A stretch of DNA of 64,000 nucleotides from Bordetella sp. BOR01 (GTDB lineage Bacteria; Pseudomonadota; Gammaproteobacteria; Burkholderiales; Burkholderiaceae_B), in assembly GCF_019218885.1 (NCBI RefSeq), contig NZ_JAHUWT010000003.1:1-64000 (forward strand), read 5' to 3'. The translations under genes and the position numbers were made by a program. Positions 1 to 8,719 of the stretch are shown piece after piece; the first letter of the stretch is position 1; each line of letters begins with the position of its first letter. A model generated the notes under the pieces. The model had not been told where the DNA came from. It was given only the letters and a program-made list of their open reading frames with translations, and did no database searches.

Positions 1-86
1 GACCGAAGTCCGCGCTGCCGTTCGACTTGCATGTGTAAAGCATCCCGCTAGCGTTCAATCTGAGCCAGGATCAAACTCTTCAGTTC
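1..86 (-). rRNA. rrs: 16S ribosomal RNA, 5' end (partial)
   Basis: Read on the minus strand this is the first part of a bacterial 16S rRNA. It has the universal AGAGTTTGATCCTGGCTCAG segment (58-77), followed by GAACGCTAGCGGGATGCTTTA and ACATGCAAGTCGAACGGCAG. The 5' end is placed near 86 by alignment with the E. coli start. The gene continues beyond the left edge. The sequence fits Alcaligenaceae. Confidence 0.97.
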
Positions 87-299
87 AATCTCTGTAATGT
101 TCGCGCACCATCATCCCGAAAGACGACGGCACTTCGCTCAAAGAAAATGAGGTTCCTTGAATGTTTGACATTCTTGGTACTTCACTTCTATGTGAGCGCC
201 TGATTTCTCTTTGGCTTACCCGGCCACCAAGCCCGCCCGAAGGCAAACCCCGTGGCCGTGCGCCGCGCCATCAAGCGCCCACACTTATCGGTTGTTTCG

Positions 300-312
300 T
301 TGTTAAAGAGCG
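300..312 (-). promoter_or_regulatory. boxA antitermination element of the rrn leader
   Basis: On the minus strand the leader carries CGCTCTTTAACAA, a near-exact match to the canonical rrn boxA. In other bacteria this RNA element recruits NusB/NusE for antitermination of rRNA transcription. It lies about 45 bases downstream of the promoter and about 215 bases before the mature 16S end, as expected. Confidence 0.8.
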
Positions 313-354
313 GTACTGCCTACTGCGGTGCTGTTCTTGCAGCACAGAAACGAG

Positions 355-383
355 ATTATGAGGCCTTTCCTGCAACCTGTCAA
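355..383 (-). promoter_or_regulatory. Main rrn promoter
   Basis: The minus strand reads TTGACA (378-383), a 17-base spacer, then CATAAT (355-360). This is close to the sigma-70 consensus with ideal spacing. It points toward the 16S gene and sits just upstream of boxA, so it is the obvious rrn promoter. Start of transcription is inferred near 347-349. Confidence 0.8.
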
Positions 384-488
384 ATCAACCGCGCCTGAGT
401 CGCTGCCTGCAGACTAAACCCGCAGCGCCTGAACAACCGGCGATTCGTAAGGGTTAACCCCCGCTGATCACCAACTGCCAAGCCCAAC

Positions 489-518
489 ATCTTAGCACGA
501 TTTTTTCAGCCTGTGCAA
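489..518 (-). promoter_or_regulatory. Candidate second, upstream rrn promoter
   Basis: On the minus strand TTGCAC (513-518) and TAAGAT (489-494) are separated by 18 bases that include an A-tract. It points toward the 16S gene about 135 bases upstream of the stronger promoter. Tandem promoters are common for rrn operons, but this one is only a motif match. I see no other feature in 387-708 apart from this and the main promoter. Confidence 0.4.
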
Positions 519-708
519 CAAGGTCAGTAGACATTGTGCCAGCCGTCGCAACAAAGACTTCGGCCCCGCCACTTGAAAAATGCTGTTCAAGCAGCGAAGG
601 AGCGAGACTATAGCACACATGACAACCGCATGACGCTGGCTGCGACACTCTTTTTTGAAATGCCCGAATTAAATGGGGACGGCAACAGTATCCTGCCCTT
701 CTCCCTTC

Positions 709-1185
709 TTATAGGCGCAATTCGGTTGTTTCCTTGATTTGCTGCAGGGCGAAGAAAGACTTCATGTCGACCACGGCAGGATGGCGCATGAGCGTGTCCA
801 TGGCGAAACTGGAGAAATGCGCCAGGTCGGCCACCTGCACGCGCAGCAAGTAGTCCATGTCGCCGGACATGGCGTAGCACTCGACCACTTCGGGCCAGCG
901 CTGTACGTCGCGAGCGAACTCACCCATGGGGGCATGGCTGCCCCCCACATGCTTGTCCAGGCGAATAGAGACATAAGCCAGCAGGCCCAAACCCACTTTT
1001 TCGGCGTCGACCAGGGCGACATAGCGCTTGATATAGCCACGCTCTTCAAGCCGGCGCACACGCCGCAGGCAGGGGCTGGGCGACAACGACACGCGATCGG
1101 CCAGCTCTTGGTTGCTGAGCCGCCCGTCGCGCTGTAATTCGGCCAGGATTCTGCGATCTGTTCGATCGAGCTCTAGTTCAGCCAT
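709..1185 (-). CDS. Lrp/AsnC-family transcriptional regulator
   Basis: The 158-residue protein starts at MAELELDRTD. An upstream in-frame ATG at 1215 would add an unlikely hydrophobic tail. An N-terminal helix-turn-helix (about residues 6-60, with ILAELQRDGRLSNQELA and SPSPCLRRVRRLEE) is followed by the RAM ligand-binding domain. Both are typical of Lrp/AsnC in length and order. It is divergent from hppD, and the shared intergenic region carries an inverted repeat. It therefore probably controls tyrosine/4-hydroxyphenylpyruvate breakdown, perhaps in response to an aromatic amino acid. That role is inferred from position. Confidence 0.88.
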   Translation of the reverse strand: MAELELDRTDRRILAELQRDGRLSNQELADRVSLSPSPCLRRVRRLEERGYIKRYVALVDAEKVGLGLLAYVSIRLDKHVGGSHAPMGEFARDVQRWPEVVECYAMSGDMDYLLRVQVADLAHFSSFAMDTLMRHPAVVDMKSFFALQQIKETTELRL

Positions 1186-1191
1186 ATTTAT

Positions 1192-1245
1192 CCCCAATAT
1201 AATTAAATACAGCAATATTATTGCCCACTTGCTGCTTTATTGGGG
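1192..1245. promoter_or_regulatory. Candidate Lrp operator in the lrp/hppD divergent region
   Basis: CCCCAATA (1192-1199) and its reverse complement TATTGGGG (1238-1245) flank an AT-rich core that itself contains CAATATTATTG. The left arm is only 6 bases from the regulator start codon. An AT-rich core with outer inverted arms fits Lrp-family binding and possible autoregulation. No binding data are available. Confidence 0.45.
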
Positions 1246-1338
1246 CAGGTTTGCAATCACCTGCTGGCCTATGCTGCCTACAATCTTCGTCCTAGACTTG
1301 GGTTTCCGAGTCATGCGAACGAGACAAGGAGCGCCGCC

Positions 1339-2451
1339 ATGAGCACCACTTTCCAAACCTGGGACAACCCCATGGGAACCGCTGGCTTCGAGTTCATCGA
1401 ATACGCCGCCCCGGACCCGGCCGCGCTGCGCAAGGTATTCGAGACGCTGGGCTTCAAGGCGATTGCTCGCCACCGTCACAAGGATGTGACGCTGTACCGC
1501 CAGGGTGGCGTGAACTTCCTGATCAATGCCGAGCCCGATTCTTTCGCGCAGCGCTTTGCCCGGCTGCATGGCCCGTCGATCTGTGCCATTGGCTTTCGCG
1601 TGCAGGATGCCGCACAGGCCTACCAACGCGCCCTGGAACTGGGCGCCTGGGGTTTTGATTCGCACAGCGGTCCGATGGAGCTGAACATTCCGGCAATCAA
1701 GGGCATAGGCGATTCGCTGATCTACCTGGTGGACCGTTGGCGCGGCAAGAACGGCCACGGCGGCATCGGCGACATCAGCATCTATGACGTGGACTTCGAA
1801 CCCCTGGACGTCGCGACCGCCGAAAGCGACTTGACGCACGCCGGAGCGGGCCTGACGCTGGTGGACCACCTGACTCATAACGTGCACAAGGGACGCATGG
1901 CCGAATGGTCGGAATTCTACGAGCGCCTGTTCAACTTCCGCGAGATTCGCTATTTCGACATCGAGGGCAAGGTGACGGGCGTGAAGTCCAAGGCCATGAC
2001 CTCACCCTGCGGAAATATCCGCATTCCGATCAACGAGGAAGGCACTGAGGAAAAAGGCCAGATCCAGGAATACCTGGACCTGTATCGCGGCGAGGGCATC
2101 CAGCATATCGCCATGGCCACTGATGACATCTATGCCACCGTGGAAACCCTGCGCCGCAATGGCGTGGCTTTCCTGGATACGCCTGAAACCTACTACGAGC
2201 TGCTGGATCGCCGCCTGCCCAACCACGGAGAAGACGTGGCGAGCCTGCAGAAGAACCGCATCTTGCTCGATGGCGCCCCCGGCGGCGGGCTGTTACTGCA
2301 GATCTTCACCGAGAACCAGATCGGCCCGATCTTTTTCGAGATCATTCAGCGCAAGGGCAACGACGGCTTCGGCGAAGGCAATTTCAAGGCCTTGTTCGAA
2401 TCCATCGAGCTGGACCAGATGCGCCGCGGGGTCGTCAAGACGGTCGAATGA
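1339..2451 (+). CDS. hppD: 4-hydroxyphenylpyruvate dioxygenase
   Basis: This Fe(II) enzyme converts 4-hydroxyphenylpyruvate to homogentisate in tyrosine catabolism. The ATG at 1339 follows an AAGGAG at 1327-1332, giving 370 residues, close to bacterial HPPDs. The two vicinal-oxygen-chelate domains are recognisable. The likely iron ligands are His about 177 (in VDHLTH), His about 256 (in IQHIAMA) and Glu about 325 (in LLLQIFTE). The C-terminal GNFKALFESIE tail is characteristic. The rest of the homogentisate pathway is not adjacent. The divergent Lrp-type gene is the probable regulator. Confidence 0.96.
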   Translation: MSTTFQTWDNPMGTAGFEFIEYAAPDPAALRKVFETLGFKAIARHRHKDVTLYRQGGVNFLINAEPDSFAQRFARLHGPSICAIGFRVQDAAQAYQRALELGAWGFDSHSGPMELNIPAIKGIGDSLIYLVDRWRGKNGHGGIGDISIYDVDFEPLDVATAESDLTHAGAGLTLVDHLTHNVHKGRMAEWSEFYERLFNFREIRYFDIEGKVTGVKSKAMTSPCGNIRIPINEEGTEEKGQIQEYLDLYRGEGIQHIAMATDDIYATVETLRRNGVAFLDTPETYYELLDRRLPNHGEDVASLQKNRILLDGAPGGGLLLQIFTENQIGPIFFEIIQRKGNDGFGEGNFKALFESIELDQMRRGVVKTVE

Positions 2452-2491
2452 GGCTGGCCGCGCGCGCCAGCAGGCTTTTGCAAGCGCGGCA

Positions 2492-3049
2492 TCATCGTGC
2501 CAGGCGGTCGCGGAATTGCTTGCGGAATTTGGCGACCTTGGGCGCGATGACAAACTGGCAATAGCCCTGCTCGGGATGCAGAGCGAAATAGTTGCGGTGG
2601 TAGTCTTCGGCCGGCCAGAAGGTGGCCGGCTCACGCAGTTGCGTGACCAGCGGCGCATCGTAAATGTGCTGCTCGTCGATTTCGGCCATGACGGCCCGGG
2701 CCTGCTGGCGCTGCGATTCGTCTTGCCAGAAGATGGCGGATTCGTATTGCGGGCCGACGTCGTTGCCCTGACGACCCGGTGTGGTGGGATCGTGGGTGGC
2801 AAAGAACACCCGCAGCAAATCGCTATAAGAAAGCACGGCAGGATCGAACTCGACACGGGCCACTTCGATGTGGCCGGTGTTCTTGCCGCACACCTGTTCG
2901 TAGGTGGGGTTGTCGACATGCCCCCCGCTGTAGCCGGGCGCCACACTGATGACGCCGCGCAAGTCGACCAGCACGGCCTCGACGCACCAGAAGCAGCCAC
3001 CCCCCAGCACGGCGACCTGGGTGGAGCCCGTAGAACCTTGTTCCGACAT
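2492..3049 (-). CDS. msrA: Peptide-methionine (S)-S-oxide reductase MsrA
   Basis: It repairs oxidised methionine by reducing methionine-(S)-sulfoxide. The 185-residue protein begins MSEQGSTGS, preceded by AAGGAA on the minus strand; the longer in-frame extension runs into the neighbouring gene. The catalytic GGGCFWC motif is near residue 16. The family hallmarks GYSGG and YHRNYF and a C-terminal Tyr-Cys (recycling cysteine) are present. There is no signal peptide, so it is cytoplasmic. The same-strand cytochrome c and ilvD genes lie upstream. Confidence 0.95.
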   Translation of the reverse strand: MSEQGSTGSTQVAVLGGGCFWCVEAVLVDLRGVISVAPGYSGGHVDNPTYEQVCGKNTGHIEVARVEFDPAVLSYSDLLRVFFATHDPTTPGRQGNDVGPQYESAIFWQDESQRQQARAVMAEIDEQHIYDAPLVTQLREPATFWPAEDYHRNYFALHPEQGYCQFVIAPKVAKFRKQFRDRLAR

Positions 3050-3099
3050 ATCCGTTCCTTGTTCAAAGGCAACCGCCAATCGGGGCGGCCACGGTACTA

Positions 3100-3453
3100 C
3101 TACTGAGGCTTGGGCGGCGACAGCGACAGGATCCACTGCGCCAATTTATGCGCTTCGTCTTCACTGACCTGCGATTGCGCCGGCATGGGCACTGCGCCCC
3201 ACGCCCCACGGCCGCCCGAGCGGATCTTGGCCGCCAGGTACTGGACCATGGCCTCGCCCTGCCCCGCATAGCGTTCGGCCACGCTGCGCAGCGGAGGGCC
3301 GACCCGCTTGCTGTCGACCTGGTGACAGGCCATGCAGGCCTTGCGCTGCGCCAGCGCCAGGCCATCGACCTGGGCTTGGGCGCTGGCGGCTGCCGGAAGA
3401 CCGGCCCACAGGCCACAGGCGACCATGGCCGCCAGACTACGCTTCAAATGCAT
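3100..3453 (-). CDS. Small class I c-type cytochrome (c-551/c-552-like)
   Basis: The 117-residue precursor begins [10 protein letters not shown] with an Ala-rich Sec signal ending near ASAQA, so it is periplasmic. One haem-binding CMACH follows shortly after. A C-terminal methionine (VPMPAQ) is the likely sixth haem ligand. The size fits monohaem electron carriers of the c5/c-551 group. The start codon lies within the last 17 bases of ilvD in another frame, so translational coupling is possible. The redox partner cannot be told from the sequence. Confidence 0.9.
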   Translation of the reverse strand: MHLKRSLAAMVACGLWAGLPAAASAQAQVDGLALAQRKACMACHQVDSKRVGPPLRSVAERYAGQGEAMVQYLAAKIRSGGRGAWGAVPMPAQSQVSEDEAHKLAQWILSLSPPKPQ

Positions 3454-5122
3454 CGGTAACTGCCCCACGGCTGGCGGTGCCGGCCAGCTTGCCGAACTTG
3501 GCAAGCACGCCGCGCGTGTACCGTGGCTTGGGCTGGATCCAGGCCTGACGGCGCGCCGCCATTTCCTTGTCAGAAATATTGAGCTGCAACAATAATTGGT
3601 GAGCGTCGATGGTAACCGAATCGCCTTCGCGGATCAGGGCAATGGGGCCGCCGACATAGGCCTCGGGCGCCACATGGCCCACCACCATGCCCCAGGTGCC
3701 GCCGGAGAAACGACCATCGGTGATGAGCCCGACGGTTTCGCCCAGGCCCTGCCCGACCAGGGCCGAGGTGGGTGCCAGCATTTCACGCATGCCGGGGCCG
3801 CCCTTGGGCCCTTCATAGCGAATGACCACCACATCGCCATCGCGGATGCGGCGGTCCATGATGGCAGCCATGGCGTCGTCTTCGGAATCGAATACGCGCG
3901 CCGGCCCCGTGATGACGGGATTCTTCAGCCCGGTGATCTTGGCCACGCACCCTTCGGGCGAAAGATTGCCTTTGAGGATGGCCAAGTGGCCCTGCGGGTA
4001 CAGGGCGCGGTCGATCGGGCGGATGATGTCTTGCCCGGCGGGCGGCTGGGCAGGCACATCGGCCAGCGTTTCGGCGATGGTCTTGCCCGTGATGGTGATG
4101 CAGTGGCCGTGCAGCAGGCCAGCATCGAGCAGCAGCTTCATCACCTGCGGGATGCCGCCGGCGCCATGCAGGTCGGTGGCCACATAGCGGCCGGAAGGCT
4201 TGAGATCGCAGATGACCGGCACGCGACGACGGATGCGCTCGAAATCGTCGATCGTCCACTCGACTTCTGCGGCATGGGCGATGGCCAGGAAATGCAGCAC
4301 CGCGTTGGTGGAGCCGCCCGTGGCCATGATGACCGAAACGGCGTTCTCGATGGATTCGCGGGTGATGATGTCGCGCGGGCGCACTCCGCGCCGCACGGCA
4401 TCGACCAGCACGCGGGCGGACTCGGCGGCCGAAGCGACTTTCTCGCTGTCTTCATTGGCCATGGTGCTGGAATAGGGCAGGCTCATGCCCATGGCCTCGA
4501 ACGCCGAGCTCATGGTGTTGGCCGTGTACATGCCACCGCACGAGCCCGAGCCCGGAATGGCGCACTTTTCTATCTGCTTGAAGTCTTCCTGGGGCATGCG
4601 GCCCATGGTGAATTCGCCAACCGCCTCGAATACCGACACGATGGTCAGGTCTTGCCCCTTGTACCGGCCCGGCTTGATGGTGCCGCCGTACACATAGATG
4701 CCCGGCACGTTCATGCGGGCCAGGGCGATCATGCCGCCGGGCATGTTCTTGTCACAGCCGCCGATGACCACCACGCCATCCATCCACTGGCCCTGCACGG
4801 CGGTCTCGATGCAGTCGGCAATGACTTCGCGCGACACCAGCGAGTATTTCATGCCCTCGGTACCCATGGACATGCCGTCGGAAATGGTGGGCGTACCAAA
4901 CACCTGGGGGTTGGCGCGCGCCACGCGCACCGCCTCGATGGCCGCGTCGGCCAGGCGCTGCAAGCCGCTGTTGCAGGGGGTGATGGTGGAATGGCCGTTG
5001 GCCACGCCGATCATGGGATTGTCGAAATCAGCTTCCTGGTAGCCCAGCGCGTAATACATGGCGCGGTTGGGCGCGCGGGCGACGCCATGGGTAATGTGGC
5101 GGGAACGTTCGTTGTTCGGCAT
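3437..5122 (-). CDS. ilvD: Dihydroxy-acid dehydratase
   Basis: It is an Fe-S lyase of valine/isoleucine synthesis, dehydrating 2,3-dihydroxy-3-methyl acids to 2-keto acids. The 561-residue protein starts [10 protein letters not shown], preceded by CGGAG. IlvD/Edd signatures are clear: [24 protein letters not shown] and the C-terminal GRFSGGTWG. The conserved cysteines expected to bind the cluster are in the first two. It is monocistronic or leads a short same-strand run with the cytochrome and msrA genes. The open frame upstream of 5122 is not coding. Confidence 0.97.
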   Translation of the reverse strand: MPNNERSRHITHGVARAPNRAMYYALGYQEADFDNPMIGVANGHSTITPCNSGLQRLADAAIEAVRVARANPQVFGTPTISDGMSMGTEGMKYSLVSREVIADCIETAVQGQWMDGVVVIGGCDKNMPGGMIALARMNVPGIYVYGGTIKPGRYKGQDLTIVSVFEAVGEFTMGRMPQEDFKQIEKCAIPGSGSCGGMYTANTMSSAFEAMGMSLPYSSTMANEDSEKVASAAESARVLVDAVRRGVRPRDIITRESIENAVSVIMATGGSTNAVLHFLAIAHAAEVEWTIDDFERIRRRVPVICDLKPSGRYVATDLHGAGGIPQVMKLLLDAGLLHGHCITITGKTIAETLADVPAQPPAGQDIIRPIDRALYPQGHLAILKGNLSPEGCVAKITGLKNPVITGPARVFDSEDDAMAAIMDRRIRDGDVVVIRYEGPKGGPGMREMLAPTSALVGQGLGETVGLITDGRFSGGTWGMVVGHVAPEAYVGGPIALIREGDSVTIDAHQLLLQLNISDKEMAARRQAWIQPKPRYTRGVLAKFGKLAGTASRGAVTDAFEA

Positions 5123-5232
5123 GGTCTGTCTCCGGAATGTTGCGCGGCCCGCCTGGCGGTCGGGCACCCGTCGCTGTGTGGCGACACGTTCGCCGGTTAT
5201 TATCGACCCAATCTTTTTATGCGTGGCGGAAT

Positions 5233-6021
5233 ATGCTGCACTATCCCGAGTTCGACCCCATTGCCCTGCGTATCGGCCCCCTGGCCATCCATTGGTACGG
5301 CTTGATGTACCTGGTGGGATTCGCACTGGTCTACGCGCTGGGCCGCGTACGCCTGGCGCGCGGCCACACGCCGGCGCTGCAGCCGCGCGACCTGGAAGAC
5401 CTGATTTTCTATAGCGTGCTGGGCGTGGTGCTGGGCGGGCGCCTGGGTTATGTGCTGTTCTACAAGCCGGCCTACTACCTGACGCATCCGCTGGAAGTAC
5501 TGTATCTGTGGGAAGGCGGCATGTCGTTTCACGGCGGGCTGATTGGTGTGATCCTGGTGATGGTGCTGTTCGCACGCAAGAAGGGGCTGTCGTTCTTTAC
5601 CGTCAGCGATTTCATCGCGCCCTTGATTCCGCTGGGCCTGGGCGCGGGCCGGCTGGGCAACTTCATCAACGGTGAATTGTGGGGCCGCCCCACCGATGTG
5701 CCCTGGGCCATGGTGTTTCCGCAATCGGGCGACGGGTTGCCCCGCCATCCGTCGCAACTCTATGAGCTGGGGCTGGAAGGCCTTGTGCTGTTTGCGCTGT
5801 TGTGGTGGTTTTCGGCCAAGCCGCGTCCCACCGGACAGGTGAGCGCGTTGTTCCTGATTGGCTACGGCGCTTTCCGCTTCTTGGTGGAATTCACCCGCGA
5901 ACCGGATAATTTCCTGGGCTTGCTGGCCGGCGGCATGAGCATGGGACAGTGGTTGTCCCTGCCCATGGTGGCGCTGGGGATTGCGCTGTATGTATTCAGT
6001 GCAAAGCGACAGTCCCGTTGA
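5233..6021 (+). CDS. lgt: Prolipoprotein diacylglyceryl transferase
   Basis: This inner-membrane enzyme adds diacylglycerol from phosphatidylglycerol to the lipobox cysteine of prolipoproteins, the first step of lipoprotein maturation. The 262-residue protein begins [10 protein letters not shown] and has about seven membrane segments. The family signature [15 protein letters not shown], the early MSFHGGLIG motif with its essential histidine, and a conserved C-terminal [10 protein letters not shown] are present. Its substrates in this window would include Pal, MltD and the lipoprotein hydrolase at 32.7 kb. Its 3' end overlaps the convergent SIMPL gene by 26 bases. Confidence 0.96.
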   Translation: MLHYPEFDPIALRIGPLAIHWYGLMYLVGFALVYALGRVRLARGHTPALQPRDLEDLIFYSVLGVVLGGRLGYVLFYKPAYYLTHPLEVLYLWEGGMSFHGGLIGVILVMVLFARKKGLSFFTVSDFIAPLIPLGLGAGRLGNFINGELWGRPTDVPWAMVFPQSGDGLPRHPSQLYELGLEGLVLFALLWWFSAKPRPTGQVSALFLIGYGAFRFLVEFTREPDNFLGLLAGGMSMGQWLSLPMVALGIALYVFSAKRQSR

Positions 6022-6772
6022 CGGCAATACTGACCGTGACCTTGCCGGCCTCGAGCGGCACATCGGCGGATTCAGCCACGCTGCTCTTGGCCATCATCTG
6101 GGCGCCCATGGGGCGCGGCACCGGCACCGGTGAACCGCCTCCGCTGAGTTCCAGGCTGCGCACGCGGTAGCCGCTGAAGCCGAATGCGGTGGCCGCCGCC
6201 AGGGCGCGATCGCGGAAGGCATCGGCGGCCTGGCTGAGCAACTTGCGCTCTTCGGCCTCGCGCGCTTCGCGCGAAAGCAGGAAGCTGATCTGGGCGATGG
6301 CAGTCTTGTCGGACAGCTTGGAGGCCAGCGCCGAAGCGGCGGCGAAATCCTTGGATTCGAGGGTGATTTCGCCTCGGGCACGCCAGTTCTGGATCTTGCC
6401 TTTCTCGTTGGCATTGGGCCACACGTTATAGCCGCCGGTACGCACTTGCACATCCTTGGTGCCTTGCGCGCGCTTGACGGCGTCATCGAGCGCGGTGCTC
6501 AATGCCTTGCCGGCCGCAGCCTGCGACGCGGCCTCGAGTTCAGTGGCCAGCGTGATACGTACGGTATCTTGCTGCACATCGGACGAGGCGGACGCTTGCA
6601 AGGTGAGCTCGGGTGCACGCTTGCCTGCATCGTCGGACTGCGGCGCTGACGGCTGGGGCTGCTGGGGCGAGGGCTGCTGCGCGAGGGCCGGCTGCACGGC
6701 GGCCAGGGCCAAGGCGGCGCAGCAAGCGGCCGCGATCCGGTTCAATGAAAGCACGGAATGGGAGTGCATCAT
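5996..6772 (-). CDS. SIMPL-domain (DUF541) periplasmic protein
   Basis: The 258-residue protein has a Sec signal ending near ALAQQ, then a Pro/Gln-rich linker (about residues 32-47). A SIMPL/DUF541 domain fills the rest: [16 protein letters not shown] at its start, a central [18 protein letters not shown], and a C-terminal [13 protein letters not shown]. The family is widespread in Gram-negative periplasms and loosely linked to oxidative stress; its molecular role is not settled. It lies downstream of the 6S RNA and zapA on the same strand but is separated by a hairpin terminator. Confidence 0.87.
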   Translation of the reverse strand: MMHSHSVLSLNRIAAACCAALALAAVQPALAQQPSPQQPQPSAPQSDDAGKRAPELTLQASASSDVQQDTVRITLATELEAASQAAAGKALSTALDDAVKRAQGTKDVQVRTGGYNVWPNANEKGKIQNWRARGEITLESKDFAAASALASKLSDKTAIAQISFLLSREAREAEERKLLSQAADAFRDRALAAATAFGFSGYRVRSLELSGGGSPVPVPRPMGAQMMAKSSVAESADVPLEAGKVTVSIAVNGTVALH

Positions 6773-6843
6773 GGCAAACCTGTATAGGGAGGGGAAGGAG
6801 GAGACATCCGGTGCGGACCTGCATGGAGAAGCAGGCCCGCCGG

Positions 6844-6880
6844 AAAAGATGCCCCACCTGTGCCGTCTAGGCCGGCATCT
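6844..6880 (-). terminator. Rho-independent terminator ending the 6S/zapA transcript
   Basis: On the minus strand AGATGCC (6874-6880) pairs with GGCATCT (6848-6854), with an inner GCCG/CGGC pairing, and TTTT follows (6844-6847). It ends the 6S-like RNA and insulates the SIMPL gene from zapA transcription. Confidence 0.65.
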
Positions 6881-7015
6881 CGAACCATGAGGTTCAAGGT
6901 GGTCGCGGTCCGTTGAGCGTCGGGTTCATCTACGAGAGACAATCACTCCAGCTCACCATTCGCGCAACCAATATGCCATAAGACATAGGTTCAGAGAATG
7001 TATGGCCAAGTCACG
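6848..7015 (-). ncRNA. ssrS: Probable 6S RNA
   Basis: The region downstream of zapA has no plausible reading frame but shows 6S RNA landmarks on the minus strand. These are a CACCTTGAACC...GGTTCGAG hairpin near the 3' end, as in E. coli 6S, a GGTGAGCTGGAGTG segment corresponding to the GGTGAGCATGCTCGG region, and a 3' hairpin/terminator with GGCATCT. E. coli also has ssrS directly after zapA. 6S RNA binds sigma-70 RNA polymerase and lowers housekeeping transcription in stationary phase. The 5' end is a guess from the usual length of about 180 bases. Confidence 0.6.
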
Positions 7016-7075
7016 AGCACGGCAGGGACAAACTGAAAAACATCGCGTGATACCGACACGCCGGGGGCTTGCGCC

Positions 7076-7387
7076 CTACAACAATTTTTCCTGGCCAGAC
7101 AAGGCGTCGTCGAGCAAGGAGTTCATGTCTTCGATTCTACGCTTGAAGTCGCCGACCGCCAACCCGCCCAGCGGGCCGTCGGGTGTCTTCATGGCCAGAA
7201 GTTCGCTGGCGATTTGCAACGCCGCCATGACGGCGATGCGTTCGTTGCTGGAGACCTTGCCCGAGCCCTGCACGCGCAGCATGAGCTGGTCGACGTGGCG
7301 CACGGCAGCCATCAGGGCGGGTTTTTCGTCGGCGGAGCAGGCGAGCGAGTAGTCGCGCCCCAGGATGGTGACATCGACGCGTTCCAT
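7076..7387 (-). CDS. zapA: Cell division protein ZapA
   Basis: ZapA crosslinks and stabilises FtsZ filaments at the division ring. The 103-residue protein has the family pattern: an N-terminal VDVTILGRDYSLAC strand region, then a long C-terminal helix (RIAVMAALQIASELLA to SLLDDALSG). Length is typical. The ATG shares one base with the stop of the upstream coiled-coil gene (TGATG), indicating translational coupling. The probable 6S RNA follows, as in E. coli. Confidence 0.95.
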   Translation of the reverse strand: MERVDVTILGRDYSLACSADEKPALMAAVRHVDQLMLRVQGSGKVSSNERIAVMAALQIASELLAMKTPDGPLGGLAVGDFKRRIEDMNSLLDDALSGQEKLL

Positions 7388-7833
7388 CAGGGTTGCTCTC
7401 CGGTGGGTGCGCCGGGCAACCTGGCCAGCACAGTGTCGATGCGCTCGCGCGCGGCGGCGGCCGCGACGCGCAGGCGTTGCAGGTCGGTGTCGCGCGCGTT
7501 GAGGCTGCCCTGCAGTTCGGCTTCGCGGGCACTGGCACGGGTTTCCAGCGTCTGGCGATCAGCCGTGGCACGGGCGAGCTCTTCGCGCAGGTCGGATTCG
7601 GCCTGGCGGGCGTCGGCGAGCATGGTGGTCACCGTGCCGTCGTGCTCTTGCAGCTTGGCCTGCAGGGCCTGGATTTCAGCCTGGCGATCGGCGCAGCGCT
7701 GTTCGAGCGCGCGCTGGCTGGATTCGCTTTGGCTCAGGCGGACACGCAACGCGTCGCGCTCGGCATGGAGCTGCCGGGTGCGTTGCACCAGTTGCCCGAT
7801 ACGGGCGGCGAGTTGGTCGAGGTCTTGCAACAT
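7387..7833 (-). CDS. Small coiled-coil protein coupled to zapA
   Basis: The 148-residue protein from MLQDLDQLAARIG is almost entirely heptad-like helix rich in Arg, Glu, Gln and Leu, with no signal or membrane segment. Small coiled-coil proteins are often encoded just upstream of zapA in betaproteobacteria, and some resemble ZapB. The one-base overlap with zapA supports a shared role at the divisome. That role is inferred; coiled coils give little specific homology signal. An earlier in-frame ATG at 7893 is less likely because it reads through the promoter region. Confidence 0.75.
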   Translation of the reverse strand: MLQDLDQLAARIGQLVQRTRQLHAERDALRVRLSQSESSQRALEQRCADRQAEIQALQAKLQEHDGTVTTMLADARQAESDLREELARATADRQTLETRASAREAELQGSLNARDTDLQRLRVAAAAARERIDTVLARLPGAPTGEQP

Positions 7834-8241
7834 GGGCGCTATCGTAAACCATCCGCGTGCCGGCCGGGCGGCCGCACGCAACGTGAGAAACACGGCAATA
7901 TTCAGTAGGACTTCGGCAGCCGGACGAAGCCGCCAACCAGAAGGATAAATCGTTCGGCGCGCTTGCGGCGGCTTTCGCCCGTCTTTCTATTTACTTTCAC
8001 TTTGCTTTCATTCCGAGCCGATTCGAGCCCGGGGTTACAACTTGGGCGCCCGTTCTAGGGAAAACCCCATCCGCACAGTGGATGGTGCGGGTTTGCAGGC
8101 CCAGGCCCCTTCGCTACCATGCGCGCTGCCTGAAAGGCGCCTCCTTGACTCGATAAGAACTAGCGGCATCTTCAAGTGCCTTTTTGTGCCGGCCCGCAAC
8201 CGGCCTGATTTTAATTCACATGCTGTAAATAGGAGTACACC
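7834..8241. other. Intergenic region before tctBA
   Basis: This stretch of about 400 bases between divergent transcription units has no convincing gene. It should hold the promoters of the zapA operon (minus strand) and of tctBA (plus strand). A TTGACT at 8145-8150 is a possible -35 box but lacks a good -10 at proper spacing. CTAGGGAAAACCCC near 8056-8069 is a partial inverted repeat that might be an operator. No receptor gene (tctC) or remnant of one is visible. Confidence 0.5.
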
Positions 8242-8706
8242 ATGCAGCTACGCAATCGGCAGGATTTCTGGTCGGGGGTGATGTTCATCGCCCTGGGCCT
8301 GGGATTCGCCTGGAAAGCAGCAAATTACCAGATGGGTACCGCCGCCCGGATGGGACCGGGATATTTCCCTTTCGCGCTGGGATTGGTTCTGGCGATATTG
8401 GGCGCCATCGTGCTGCTCGGCTCGCTGGCCAAGAACGCCACCGAAACCCAGGTGGAGAAATTCGACTGGCGTATCGCTTTCCTGGTGATTGGCTCGGTCA
8501 TCCTGTATGGCCTGATCCTGAAGCTGCTGGGTATCTATATATCGGTATTCATCCTGGTGGTGGTGAGCAGCCTGGCCAGCCACGAATTCAACTTCAAAGT
8601 CGCCGCTGCCAACGGCGTGTTCCTGGTGGTGTTCTCGTACCTGGCGTTCGTCAAGGGGCTGGGGCTGATTTTCCCGCTGTGGCCGTCGTTTCTAGGCATG
8701 AATTAA
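8242..8706 (+). CDS. tctB: Tripartite tricarboxylate transporter, small membrane subunit
   Basis: The 154-residue protein has four predicted membrane helices, and the GTAARMGPGYFPFALG stretch near residue 33 is a TctB hallmark. It forms the inner-membrane part of a tripartite tricarboxylate-type transporter with TctA, 13 bases downstream. An AGGAG precedes the ATG. The substrate cannot be read off the sequence. No TctC/Bug receptor is in this operon, so the complex must use a receptor encoded elsewhere. Confidence 0.93.
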   Translation: MQLRNRQDFWSGVMFIALGLGFAWKAANYQMGTAARMGPGYFPFALGLVLAILGAIVLLGSLAKNATETQVEKFDWRIAFLVIGSVILYGLILKLLGIYISVFILVVVSSLASHEFNFKVAAANGVFLVVFSYLAFVKGLGLIFPLWPSFLGMN

Positions 8707-8719
8707 GGAGTTAGCGGCC

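Noticed and set aside
161-361. Short plus-strand frame in the rrn leader
   Set aside because: It lies across boxA and the rrn promoter on the other strand and has no ribosome site.
1237-1887. Minus-strand open frame antisense to hppD
   Set aside because: It is the shadow of a conserved gene, with no ribosome site and no recognisable domain.
3596-5305. Long plus-strand open frame (569 codons) antisense to ilvD
   Set aside because: It mirrors ilvD, has a His/Gly/Arg-rich composition unlike a real protein, and has no ribosome site. High-G+C genes often leave the antisense frame open.
8042-8281. 79-codon frame upstream of tctB
   Set aside because: It overlaps the tctB start in another frame, lacks a ribosome site and has no protein-like composition.
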